Assembly: GCA_015680685.1 (NCBI GenBank)
Contig: MNCI01016355.1
Span: 224,711 to 288,710, forward strand
DNA: 64,000 nt
DNA from: Gnetum montanum
Taxonomy: Eukaryota; Streptophyta; Gnetopsida; Gnetales; Gnetaceae
Direction: 5' to 3'
Positions 24,810 through 36,401 of the stretch are shown here, piece by piece. A program made the translations under genes and the position numbers. Under the pieces are notes generated by a model, which saw only the letters and a list, made by a program, of their open reading frames with translations, did no database searches and had not been told where the DNA came from. Within the stretch, counting starts at the first letter, position 1. Each line of letters starts with the position of its first letter.

Positions 24810-25200
24810 GAAAGAATAATAGAAATTACATGTTGCAAATTTAGAACTCCAAGTGGTAAAGGTCAGCTACTGAGAAAGATGTAGTAGCAAACTTGGCCAA
24901 GAGAATGAATGATTATCAAAATTTGCAGAAGTTAATCAAGGCCTTTAAGATCAAAAGAAATTAGTTTGTAGCATGGTATGTCAAGGCAAATGAACTATTT
25001 CCACAATTGCCATGTCCTTGGAAAGTTCCTACAACTGAAAACCTTACAAATTTGGCATGGCCTATCAACAATCCAAGGATAGAGGAAGAGAAACTAAGAG
25101 CTCTACTTAATTACTTTCATATAAAGAAGATGATAACATTGGAAAATCAGCCTTAAGAACCATTAATGCAATGGAAGCCACCATCATTAGGGACCACATG
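24810..25200 (+). pseudogene. 3' end of a coiled-coil accessory ORF, homologue of the 33.4-34.9 kb ORF
   Basis: Broken by several stops, but one frame carries KDVVANLAKRMNDYQNLQK, then AWYVKANELFPQLPCPW at 24971-25021, LTNLAWPINNP and a tail near PSLGTT. Each block has its partner in the same order in the ORF at 33353-34941 (GVVTDLARRLADFQEY; AWCVKANQIFPQLPCPW; IGTLAWMVQDP; LPPGTT). About 250 bases downstream comes a homologue of the sequence just inside the 3' LTR of that element. So this is the 3' part of a related plus-strand element. Biochemical role unknown. Confidence 0.75.
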
Positions 25201-25458
25201 AAGATTTTCATTAGCAACCTTGTGAAATTCATCATGCTTAGTCCATTTTTTGTCTTATGTTGTCATCAATATTGTTCAATCAAGTTTCACACGATATTTT
25301 TCTAATTCACTTAAATTAAGATGTTGCACTTAGAGTTAGTTGGTAGTTAATATTTGTAAGTAGTATGCTTTTTTGTCTATACAACCCCACAATTTTGTAA
25401 TAAGTCTATCTTCCTTTTTTTTAACTTGAGGATGAGTTTTTAGTTAGTCATAAGGATA

Positions 25459-26331
25459 AGATAAATTGCGAGTATTTACAAAGCCTACAATATCATAGCA
25501 ATGATATCATAATAGTAGCAAGCCTAATATGTCATAGATGTGATGTAGTAGGTCCTAGTTATGCCTATAAATCCAAGTCCACTTTCATGTCAAATGATAT
25601 GTTTGTGTTAATCCTTACCTAAACTATTTCATTTTTATTTGTTAAAGTTAGTGTTAGTTGTGATTGCCCATAGTGTGGCTATAAACAATTGTATGACATC
25701 TTTATTCAAGTGAAGTGTACTTGAACACATTTCATAACCAATAATAAAGATTCAGATTGGAAATAACTATTGTAGCATTTTACATAAATTAGATTTACTT
25801 TTCATATGTATTTTATATTTACAATGTTATTTATGTTTGTAATGTTTATTAGTTATTTAGTGGAATAGGTTAAATTGATTTTGAATACACAAGTATAATC
25901 ATCCGGTAACCCACAACTGACTTTACTTGATTTGCTCAGTAGTAGGTGACTTAGCGATCCTAGTGGCAATTATATTGACCTAGAGCGTGTATGGCAAGTT
26001 AAGACCAGATACTCATTGCCATTAGACTAGTTTGACATTTCATTTTGATAGTTCTTTAGTTAGTATATTTTACACTTGTTTTATTATGTTTTACTTCAAC
26101 AATACTTTAGCCAACCAACATCAACATACCATATGCATTACTGAAAGTTAAACCATATGATTTGACTCTCACTAACTTTCGTGAGAAGACAAGGATCATA
26201 AACTTAACATCAAGAAGTTTACCATCAATAAGCTAGTGTATAATATTGTCCCATCCACAAATTATGATCTAGTTACATGCATATGTTTGGGACTTGTATG
26301 GTTAGGCATTGGGGACTCTTGCTACTCATCG
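25459..26331 (+). repeat. Decayed LTR related to the 32.3-39.4 kb element
   Basis: Preceded by AACTTGAGGATGAGTTTTTAG (25424-25445), the counterpart of AACTCGAGGACGAGTTTTC inside the other element. The LTR start is mutated. Shared blocks follow: GCCCATAGTGTGG at about 25669, ACATCTTTATTCAAGTG, CAATAATAAAGATTC (poly(A) signal, about 25740) and the end GGCATTGGGGACTCTTGCTACTCATC at about 26305-26330 against the other copy's AGTGTAGGGG...CCACTCATCA. A TATAAATC at about 25565 is the likely TATA box. Divergence is high, so this is a related family, not the same insertion. Confidence 0.65.
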
Positions 26332-29300
26332 ATGACTATTGGACAAATCTAGTGTACCTACAAATAAATTGATTTAGATGTCAACTCTTTTCATTGTCCT
26401 CCCTCATCTCTTGAATTCAAATAATCTTAGATTTCTACATTTGCACCTTCCTTCTCTATCATCATCTCCCACTACCCCCCATCACTTATTATTATTGTTA
26501 AAAAGTAAATTTTAGTAACAATCAATAAGGTTAACAATTTCATTTTATTTTATTTTCACAAGACACTTGCATAATGTGAGGTAAGAATTTAGAAGAATTC
26601 AAGGTAAATTTACAACCCAATAAAGTAATCCTTCAAATAATTTAATTTCCTATCTTGCTGAAGAAGTCATAACACACCTAATAATTTTGGTGGCTTATAA
26701 ATCAACTAAATGTAAGTTTAGTGTTACCCAAACCAAAATGATAGTATGTGATACCAAATCATATAAAGATATTCTTTATATTGATTTTGAAAAAAACTTT
26801 TATTTGAAAAAAAAGTCATCACCTATAGACTTAATGCTAATCTACTAAAAACATGTGGAAATAATAGACTATAAGAAAAAGCAATTTTACTTGCATCATG
26901 TTTGAGGATGACCCATGCACAATAGCCTACTTAAAGATTTGTTGTTTTTGCAATGTAAATTAAAATTGCAATCATTCATGTTCATGCAAGATCTTACCAC
27001 TTCTTGATTAAGACAAGACAAAGGATTGATCTTCCAAGATATCATCACATGTAGATTCTATGTAGCAGTAGTAATGGTTAATGAAGAACATGTCTTACTC
27101 ACTTGTCTTTTTTTTTTTTTTTTTTTTTTTTCTTCGGTTCTTACATTTGTAATGAAGTTGTACTTTCAGTTGAGACATCGCTAAATGTTTTTTCAACAAA
27201 ATTGATTTTTCCATAATTATCATTCCACTATGATGGCTTCTAAATTATTTGCAACTTCTACTGATCTTGAAATTTTTGCTTCTTTTATCAATACAAAAAT
27301 TCTTTTTAATTTTCAGAATGCAAATTTTGAAGTTGGCGAGTAGAAATTTAGAACACCTTCTATTGATGTTGTTGCGAATAAGACACCTAGTTTTGTTCTT
27401 TCTAATGACTATATGAGTAATTAGTTACTGATCTTACATCACAAAATATGTTCACTCAAATTTTGGGTTACCTACCTCGTACATGAAATTTGCTTCACAA
27501 TTAAATGAAGTGATGCAAAAACACAACATTCCAATCATTCATGCAAGTATTATTGTCCCTCTTTTTTGCTGTTTTATTATTATTATTATTATGGCTTATT
27601 AAGTAATGCTTTAATGATGCAACATGCCCTAGATATCGAGTTGATCATCCATAAGTAGGTCCCAAATTTTGATGTCAATTAGGAAAACATTCTAAGATTC
27701 TATGCTTTGTTGAGCTATTTAATCTTCTATTGATTTTTTAGAAAATTGAACAAATTGTTTATCTTCTCCCTTCCACTTAGCATGTAGAATTTAGTTTCAC
27801 ACCATGTGATTCTCATACATTTGTATATTGAAATATATCTTTCTAATTGTAAAAAGTTAATAGTATTGCAAGAATGTGAAAAGATTTACATTCAACCAAT
27901 TACACAATTTACCCTTCTTAAAACTTTTGTCATTTTGAAGAACATTTATTTAATGTTTGTTTTTTCTTCTTAAGAAAAAATATGTTGAGAAAAAGAAAAA
28001 ACATGCTAAAGTTGAGAATAGAAAATAATGATTCAAAGTTGATGATATCAAAAATCAACTTAATGATAATAATGATCAAATGACAATAAAGAAACCAAAA
28101 AAGAAGAAAGCTTCTATGAAGATTTTTGCTTGCACTCCAAATATTATTGATCAATCCAAACAAATAGCAGATAAAGAAAATCTTTCCTTTTATGAAGATG
28201 TTTACTTGTACTTTAAAAAGGTATTAGATTTGGCCATTGCTACCTCAAATCCTTTTGTTATTTTTAGTTTAAGCACAATTGTTGAAAGTTATGTAAATGT
28301 TGTTAGAACTAAAATCATCTTCCCTACCAACTATTAATTTTCCTATTTGTATTTTTCAAAATATCAATTATAAAGTTCTATATCTAAATAGAGATTGATG
28401 AGGTTTTCACAACTCATCAAGAACATATCAAAACCTTTAATTTTTGTTTGTTTTCTAAATAGACCCTTTAAAATCTCTTCATGATGTAATAAAGTATTTT
28501 CATTTCTATTTCATTTTCAATAACTTCTTATATGCTCTAATATACTTAGTAATCCTTTTGTCCAACATCATAACCACAACAACTTAATGCAAAATATAAC
28601 TTTTCAAATGTTAATAAATAAAGACTTGCATAAGGCAATAAAATGCATGTGCTAAGTTATCAACAAATAAATGTAAATTCAAACAACAATTTCAACATAC
28701 CATTTCTTCTAAATTTTACTTTAAAAAAACATCTTAATTTATATCACAATTATGCATATGTATTTCTAAGATTTAACATTGTGGAAAATATTTAAGAATG
28801 TTACATATAGAAAAATTTTAAATGGAAGATATTTGAGGATGTGATCATCTTGAAAACACAAATTCAATGTAAAACTAAAAATATATATATCTTAATTACA
28901 TAGAACTCTTTTATATTAGATTTCACAACCCTTTAAGGTGTTTTTTGTACTATATTTTACACAATAACATGATCAAAACAGAAATAATTCCTTGCAACTA
29001 TGAATTGCAAGGTTACCTTTAAGAAGGTGTAAAAGCTGATGCAATTATAACATAGGTTATTAACATCATTCTTGTAACATCTTAAGAGCACAATAGTTCA
29101 GACAAGGTCACTATTGAGTACCCATCAACCTTTAATTTAGGTAAACATAACCTTAAAATCTGCAAAAGTATTATAATTCCTTAGAAAAAACAATCAAGTT
29201 ATGAAAATTAAGAGAATTTCCTTATTTTAACACATTTAAAGCTATATTTGACAATAATTAAAGTAACATGTAGCATTTACCACATTATAAACATGGATAA

Positions 29301-30176
29301 CATTTAATTTTTGCAACTAATAATTTAGATAATTTAAGGATTAAATATTTATTAATATTATTTGCTATTTTTGGGACATTGACTTGCATTTGCATGTGTT
29401 CCCCTTCATCTGCACATATTTCTATTTCTTTATTTACTATTTACTCATTATACATAGTGCATAAAACTGAAGCATCATGTAGAAAACTCTTATTTTGAGT
29501 ATATTATTATTTTTTTATGCTTTTTAAGTATTGAATTTATTTGATTTTTATGAGGCACAAATATTATTATTTTGTTCTAGTTGTTTCAAAAGATATTATG
29601 ATCCTAGTAGCAACTTTAGTGGTAAAAATGTACTATAAACCAATTTTTAATGTATTGTAAAGAGAATAGTTATGATCCTAAAGGATATGTCCATTCAAAA
29701 TTACTAATATTTCTCTATCAATCTTTTAACACACAATATTAGCTATTTGTCTTAGGGTGAACCTATAGCCAATTTTTTGAGGTTGTTTGCATAATGAAAA
29801 TGATCTAATTATCTTAAATGTAATGGTCATCAAGATCCATATTAGCAAAAACATTTTGGGTTCAATCTTTCATGGTGACATGGTAAATACTTCATGAAAC
29901 AATGATGTGTTAGCCTCATCGTAAGACTTGGTTGGAAATTCCAACTTATGGGTTCAAGTCTGACATGCAATAATAGGTTCTAATGCATTGATTCTCTACC
30001 TATACAGTTCTAAGAGAAAGCAATAGGGCTATTCAAAAGCTATCACACCTTCAGTAACAATGTAACTTCATTTCTTCTATCAATTTTTTTCCTCAGAGTT
30101 ACTTTCATACCCTAATAATCTGTTGATTCATAATTCATGCAAAAACTAATCATGAAATTTGTCCATCATTCAATAG
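26332..30176. other. AT-rich stretch, no clear gene
   Basis: Contains a T24 homopolymer at 27108-27131 and an ATT microsatellite at about 27572-27592. The plus frame 28080-28337 (85 codons, lysine-rich start, then DKENLSFYEDVYLYF) extends upstream as a lysine-rich frame to about 27975 with stops. I do not recognise it and cannot say whether it was ever a gene. Since a kinase exon follows at 30177, part of this may be an old intron. Confidence 0.4.
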
Positions 30177-30296
30177 GTAGGTAGTTTACCAAACCTATTA
30201 AAAGGGCTTCTTAAATTCGAGCCTTCGGAACGCTTCACTACTCAAGAAGCATTAAACCATCCCTTTACCAAGGACATCATTTTAAAATCAACTTAA
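30177..30296 (+). pseudogene. Last-exon fragment of a CLK/LAMMER-type protein kinase
   Basis: After an acceptor-like CAATAG (ending 30176), an uninterrupted frame encodes the kinase C-lobe end: LLKGLLKFEPSER, then FTTQEALNHPF, closed by TAA at 30294. The pattern LLxxxPxxRxTxxEALxHPF is kinase subdomain XI with its invariant arginine. The LLKGLLKFEPSER wording is most like plant AFC (LAMMER/CLK) dual-specificity kinases, which phosphorylate SR splicing factors in the nucleus. No other kinase exon was found in the window. It is either a remote terminal exon of a gene with very long introns or a gene fragment. The lack of stops within the exon leaves the first option open. Confidence 0.55.
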
Positions 30297-32291
30297 GAAA
30301 TGCATCGGATATCTCCTGGTTGGTCCACTTACTACGAAGCCTGCCTAGGTTAGTTCAAGATTGCTCACCCACCACTCAAGGTCTTTCATGCTACTGTTTT
30401 GTGCATGTTATATATTTTTATTTTTTTCCCTTTCTACACTGTAGTCTTTTAAAAAAATACAACTCAAGCACAGAGAAGATAGAATGAGGAAGGAAGGAAA
30501 CAAGAAAGCCACTAAATTCATGAAAAAGTTTTATTTATTTTCACCATGAAATTTTAAGCATTTTCACCTTTGGTTACAGTAGCATTTATCCACGCCATTT
30601 TATTCTTCAGAAGAAACCAAGTTTTATCATTCAACACTATCCAATATCAGAAATACCAACACTCATCTTTTTGGTAGTTTCATTTCAACTGTCTAGTCAT
30701 TTTTAGCTATAAGTTGTTGCCAAAAAAAAAAGGCCATTTGCTTGAAGCTTTTTTAGAGAAATTAGTATTGAGAGAAATTTTTATGAACTTGAACAAGCAT
30801 GATACGAAAGAAGAATAAGTGATTCAGACAAAAAACACTTTGCAAACAAGTTTGTAAAGGGATGTATCTAATTTTAAGGGGTTTTGTAACTCATTTGATT
30901 TCTAAGTAATAAAACATTGCACTTTGGATTACAAGGATCTTTTTTTAAACCAAAAATATGAAACTTCTACCATGAAAATCACCTGCCTTGATAAGTCATA
31001 CCTCATTGATATGGGTTGAAATTATGGTTCTTCTTCTTACTTTGATTTCTTGAAAGTTGTTTAAAGTCTTTTCTACTTTATGCTTTTTTTAAGATCCCAA
31101 TATTTAGAGAAACTTGCAATTTTGAAGATTCTAAGCCCAAGTGGTGTACTCAAATTAGGAACTATGGCATCAAGTAGACAACTAATCAAATCCTTTGAAT
31201 ACCTTAATAATCAACACATCATAGATGTGAGCAAGGCTATGATGTACTAAAGGCACCAAGATTATGATAAGCTTTACGATTATAGATTAACTTTTACAAT
31301 ACAATATTTCAAAAAGAAAAAAAGAATCATCACCCAAAGATTCAATATTCATCCCATCAAGTACAACTCCAAGGGGGTTGATAAGCCTGACCTTTTTCAG
31401 TAATTACATCCAAACTCAAACCTATGTGTTCCAACTTAAGAAACAAGCATCTTACAATCCCTCTAGATAATGGTTCCTTTTAAGGTGTAGTGTTGAATAT
31501 GGAAATTGACCTTTTACTTAATTTTGGTACACAAGATTCACGATAACAAAAAGATTTATTTTAAATTTAAATGTAAATTTGAAAATATACTTGTCACACA
31601 AGCATTATTGTGGGTGCCTACTGGCTGGACATTGTCCCAAAAAATAAATAACTATCACCATAACACTTAGTTAAGAGATAACTTTTTCACGGAAATTATT
31701 AAGGGTATGTAATGGCTCACCCAATTGTCAAAACAAAATTTAGGGTTGAGCATATGCCAAGGCAAGAATTATTTACATAGTTTTGATTTTTTTTTTTTTT
31801 CATTCAATGTGAAAATGAATTCTCACTAAATCAATTTTAAGATTACATTAATTTGAAAAGAAAAAAGATTTTCTTGGTCAAATAAGGAATATTCAAATTA
31901 GTGTACTTAAGGAATATTCAATCTATTGATAAGTTAGAAACGTTCTTACATGAGGGAAACTAAGTTCAATCAAAATGTACTTAGACCCCAACTTGGGAGA
32001 CATTGCTTCGTACCAAATTTTCTTTGGTGATCAAATGAGATGTCTATTATAGAAATGCTAAATTGCATCCCATTGAATATAGAGCACAATTATTCTACTA
32101 ACACCCATCCATAAGAAGTAGGAGTTAACATTCAAAGCCCCCAACAAACCAGCTAAAAATACAAGGGTAAACTTTTTTTTCTTCCAATCACAACTTTTTC
32201 ATGTTGGTGTTCATTTGTTATTTCAACCACAATCTTCATTTGTTGTTCTTTTTCTTCTCTTTCAACCATCTTCTTCCTATTGTTGCTCTTC
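30297..32291. other. Non-coding stretch between kinase exon and LTR element
   Basis: AT-rich with poly-A/T runs and no supported coding frame. It may hold a 3' untranslated region of the kinase fragment. It ends in a pyrimidine-rich tract (about 32170-32290) that served as the target of the LTR element; the target bases ATTTA are at 32292-32296. Confidence 0.4.
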
Positions 32292-32296
32292 ATTTA

Positions 32297-33048
32297 TGAT
32301 GAGTGGTGAGGTACCCCTACACTCAACCATACGAATACGAGCATTTGACACACGATCTAGTCGAACTCCGCAGACGGATTAGTTATGGTATCTAGACAGT
32401 TATTCTGATATTGCAGTTTACTATCTTCCCACTTGGAATAATATTAACTTTGTCACGTATGGTTTATAGTCCAGAGTGAGGTGTATGATGTGTTCCTACA
32501 CTAATGCTACTCCTAGGTACGATGAGAAATAATATTAACTAAGCTAAGAGAGAAAGGGTGAAAGAGAATCTAAGTTAGCCTAAGTGCAATGAACATCCGT
32601 TCCTCAATCATCTGTACACATCTTGGACCTCGTGCACGACTACCACTAGGATTACCAAGTGCATTGCCTAAGTACGCTACTGGGTTACCAAGTAGTCATT
32701 CCCACGTTACTAGGAGATAAGGGTTAGAGATATTAACTAAGAAAGCAGTAAATAACAATTAAACAAATAATTAAACTAAGTAAATGTTGCAATGATAAAG
32801 TAATCTCGATCTTTATTGCTGATCATGTGCGTGTCCAAGTACGTCACACTCGAATAAGGATGTCGTACAATTACAATCACCACACTACGGGCATACACTG
32901 AGAGAGAAGGGTTGAGAGAGAAACTGTTGTAAAAAGAAACTTAAATTTAACAACTCTAACCACTAATGCCTACTAGATCTGTCTACCTCTTATTTATAGA
33001 TGAGGAGATAGGCTGTGATATCGCAGTCAACAAAATGATAACTCATCA
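32297..33048 (-). repeat. 3' LTR of the non-autonomous element
   Basis: 752 bases, the partner of 38581-39357. It contains a minus-strand TATAAATA at about 32992-33000, close to its minus-strand start, and a poly(A) signal-like AATAAA (plus TTTATTG at about 32812). Compared with the other LTR it lacks a roughly 25-base segment near 32700 (GAATGCTCGTGATTAAGTCG-like in the partner) and differs by scattered transitions. Confidence 0.92.
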
Positions 33049-33060
33049 TACCCCCACGAC
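33049..33060 (-). other. Polypurine tract
   Basis: Minus strand GTCGTGGGGGTA abuts the 3' LTR start TGATGAG. This is the plus-strand primer position. The related element at 25.4 kb has GTCATAAGGATA at the matching place. Confidence 0.75.
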
Positions 33061-33352
33061 TAAATGAAAACTCGTCCTCGAGTTACAGTGAGAACAGGCT
33101 CCGTTGATTACACAGTGGATAGGTATGGGATTATTGAATGGTGATAATGGGTTCATGTCGTAGTGTGGAATCAAACAAAATTGAGACACAACACAAAAAA
33201 TGCTAAAAAAAATCCTACAACTACAAAATTGATGAAACTTATGTAGTTCCTGGTGGCAATGGCTCCTCCATGGGTGCCTTTCCCTTGTCTTGTGCTCCAG
33301 GTCTTGGAACTTGATGGCGTTGAAATATGGCCTCGAGTTTCTCCTCTTTAGT

Positions 33353-34941
33353 TCAGGGGTCTTGCACCATCCATGCTAATGTTCCAATGTTTGATGGATT
33401 CGACACTTCCCATGGGCAAGGTAGCTGCGGAAATATTTGATTCGCTTTGACACACCAAGCCGTAAACACCCGTCGTTCCTCCTCGTAGGCTTTGGCTTTG
33501 TCTCTGTATTCTTGGAAATCTGCAAGTCGTCGAGCCAAATCTGTTACGACACCTTTTTGTCTCTGGTAGCTTGCTTTAACCACCTCAAGTTCAGAATTTG
33601 CAATCTCCAGTTTTTGCAATATCTTCTTGCGTTCTACAAATTCTGTTTCATATTTGTTGTAGGTGGTGGCTACATGTTGCTTAAACTCTGTTCTCGGGCA
33701 CCCTGCTGTTAACATGGCAAGATTGGCATACCGCAGGTTTGCCAACTCCATGTATTCTGTAAGATCTTGGATTTGCAGGTCCCGATTCTTAACTTCTGCC
33801 TGGTAGGCGAATGCATATATGTCCAGTAAGGTCCACCAATCAGTGTGTTGAGCACTAATAGCGTTGATGTGGGCCTTGGCCATACAGATTTCCTTCTCGA
33901 TGATTTGTTTGTACATCCCCACCTGGTCCTGAAAGTGCTCCTTTAACTTTTCATGTTATTTAGCCTCATTTTGCGACGCACTTATTTTGATAATTGTCTT
34001 CTGGCGGATGGCACGTACGTCCTCCATTGAGAGGGTTCGATTCTCCCTGGCTAAACGATTCATGCCTTGGTTGACCTGGATGAATTGTTCTCACAACTAA
34101 TGAAAATGTTCTTCGAGAACATTCTTTTGCTTTTCCACAAAGATCAATCAAAGGTTGTCAACAACAAGCTGCTTGTTTTCCTCTTGTAAGGCCTTGAGTG
34201 TCTTGGTATGCACATAAGTTTGCGCTTGTGCTACAGAGGTATCCTAAATAGCCTTCTCTTTTTCTTCTGCCACCTTCTTATTCTTTGTTAATAGTTTGGT
34301 CAGTTGCTCAGTTTTGAAACTGTCCAGCTAGTCTGAAGGAACAAATTGCAATGGGTCCCGCTGTGCTGCTTGTAGAGTCACGAGCATTTCTTGCAATTTT
34401 TGCACCTCTGCTTTAGCATGCTCGACCCTCATCTCTGTCAAGACTAGCTTTCCCTTGGTGGAAATGAGGTCTAATTGAATTGTCGTCACATCCTAAGGGA
34501 TGTCAAACAGAGACGTCATTACCTGTCCTGTTTGTAGCAATTGATCAAGTACATCCTAATATTCCGCAAGAGTCATTGAGGTTCTGGGTAAAGTTTGAGC
34601 ATCTCGTGCTCCTGTGAGATCTGCCGGTGGCACAACAAGTACATTGAACGATTCTTTAATGTGGTCTGCGACCACTTCTATGGCTCCCACTGCATCCTAG
34701 TGTGCATGACCACCACTATGGCCCCTTCACCAGTTTCTAATTGCACTTGGAATGATGTAGCGTTCCCTGAGATTTGTTGTGAGCAAGTGCTCTCCTCTCC
34801 TCCTGTATGAATGGACAATTCACCCATTGCACGATCCAAAGAAACCGTGGGCTGTATGGTATCGTCAATGACGCAGAATAGATTCGTATCATCACAACTT
34901 CCCCAATTGACCATCTCAACGATGGCCTTGAGATGGCTCAT
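33353..34941 (-). pseudogene. Coiled-coil accessory ORF of the non-autonomous element
   Basis: About 530 codons on the minus strand; the last 189 codons (33922-33353) are open. The predicted protein is mostly helical and K/E/Q-rich with heptad-like leucines (TEQLTKLLTKNKK; KLEIANSELEVVKASYQRQK). It ends in a compact conserved segment, AWCVKANQIFPQLPCPW (33461-33405), and LAWMVQDP. At least nine in-frame stops are visible upstream of and around that part: about five TAG, three TGA, one TAA. One frameshift lies near 34680. All stops fit C-to-T change of CAG, CGA or CAA. No pol, env or known domain is recognised. A TATA box 285 bases upstream suggests its own promoter. A diverged homologue is at 24.8-25.2 kb, also just inside a 3' LTR. 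Confidence 0.8.
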
Positions 34942-35225
34942 CGACAGTCTGTAATCTTACGGTGACGGTGGTTGATCTCGGCCCGTGCTAAGCCCTGCTT
35001 CTTATTGTTGGCTGGGTCCTATAAGTTGAGTTGCAGTTGGCTCCCACGACTAAGCTGAACACTCTGGGTTCAAGTAGGTTCAGACGGAATGAAAATTGGA
35101 GGACCAGCGAGTGAGATATAGGTATGAAAGCAAGCGACGCACAATCGCAAGTCTTAGAGAGAAATTTGAAAAACTCCCCTACGTGAATATTTGAAAATGA
35201 TGATAAGTGGTGCGGGGGGATCACA

Positions 35226-35287
35226 TATTTATAGGTTTTATGTGACACGATATCGCGTACGTGATATTGCATACGTGATATCACGTA
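35226..35287 (-). promoter_or_regulatory. Internal promoter-like region: TATA box and palindromic ACGTGATATCACGT
   Basis: Minus-strand TATAAATA at 35226-35233. Upstream of it are repeated GATATCGCGTACGTGATATTGC-type units that include a perfect 16-base palindrome TACGTGATATCACGTA at 35272-35287. ACGT cores are typical plant bZIP sites. The arrangement faces the coiled-coil ORF starting at 34941. The LTR uses the same TATAAATA and also has GATATCGCGG next to its start, so the block may derive from LTR promoter sequence. Confidence 0.5.
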
Positions 35288-35289
35288 CA

Positions 35290-36401
35290 CGATATTGCGG
35301 CCTATCGATGTTAAGGCCCGAGGGAAAATACTGAATTTTAAAGGTTTTTCTGAAATTAACAATGTAAATATAGGACATGTGGGCAAGTGTTAAAGGGTTC
35401 CAGGGTAATTTAGTTGGTTTTGAAGGCAAGAATAATTATATGTGGGTGGAATTGATCGATAAAGGCCACGGGTGGTAAGGGAGAGAAAAAGACCAGGTGA
35501 TGGTTCATAGGAACGTTGGAATTCGAAGGGATAGTAATAAGGAAAAGAACATTGTTGACAATATGCTGAGGGTAATAAATGGTGTGTGGAAGATGGGTCA
35601 TGAGTGCAAATTACAAAAATTACGCAAGTGGATCCTCCCCAAAGAAGGTTCCAACTTATAAAGACCTTGCGTAGCCACAGTTAAAAGTGTCCGTGGGCAC
35701 TCGAAGGGTTAAATATAATCCGCACGGGTCCCACAAAACACACACATGTAAGTATCATTGGGATGAGATAAAAATTCTACGGTATACGAGGCACGAGCTA
35801 CAACTACATGAACATCGAGATGAGATGGACTTTAGAAGGGATTGTAGAGATTGGGACATGAGGTATGTGAATCCTGCATGTAAAGCATGATTAATGCGTC
35901 ATTAACCCGTCATTCCAAGATCAGGACCAAGTTCATCCCTTGATCAGTGACACCGCATTGCTTCATCTCCTAATGAACGACTATGAGAGTACCAGAACAA
36001 CAAGGCGTATGATCACTTGACATTTTGTTCAGAGGAGAAGTGATTTTTGCTTTGTGGCACTTTCCTTTTTTTTTTTATTGCTAAATCCAGAGAAGTCACC
36101 AACCTTCAGGCATGGGTGCATGTCTTTCCAATGGGACCCCCTAGAACAGCATTGGATTTTTGAGTGACCTTTTGATTACTCTTACTCCCATTTTTCGTTA
36201 GATCTACAAGAATCGTAATACAACCACATTGCATGATAACTCCCACAGACGTCACCAAAGAGAATCTGCAAGTCCCCTTGATGTCACATCCTAATCATTC
36301 CCTTTTGATCCATCCTTCTTCATTCCAGGTACAATGAACACAAAATTAATTTTAAAGTTCAAGGATGTCAAGAATATCACTGTACCCTCGAACAGAACCT
36401 C
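35290..36401. other. Non-coding spacer of the non-autonomous element
   Basis: Between the two minus-strand ORFs. Short frames on both strands lack motifs or codon consistency. The minus frame 34988-35386 overlaps the promoter-like block and is probably chance. Confidence 0.45.

Noticed and set aside
34988-35386. 132-codon minus frame upstream of the coiled-coil ORF
   Set aside because: It covers the TATA box and palindromic promoter-like units, and its codon use is unlike the neighbouring ORFs.
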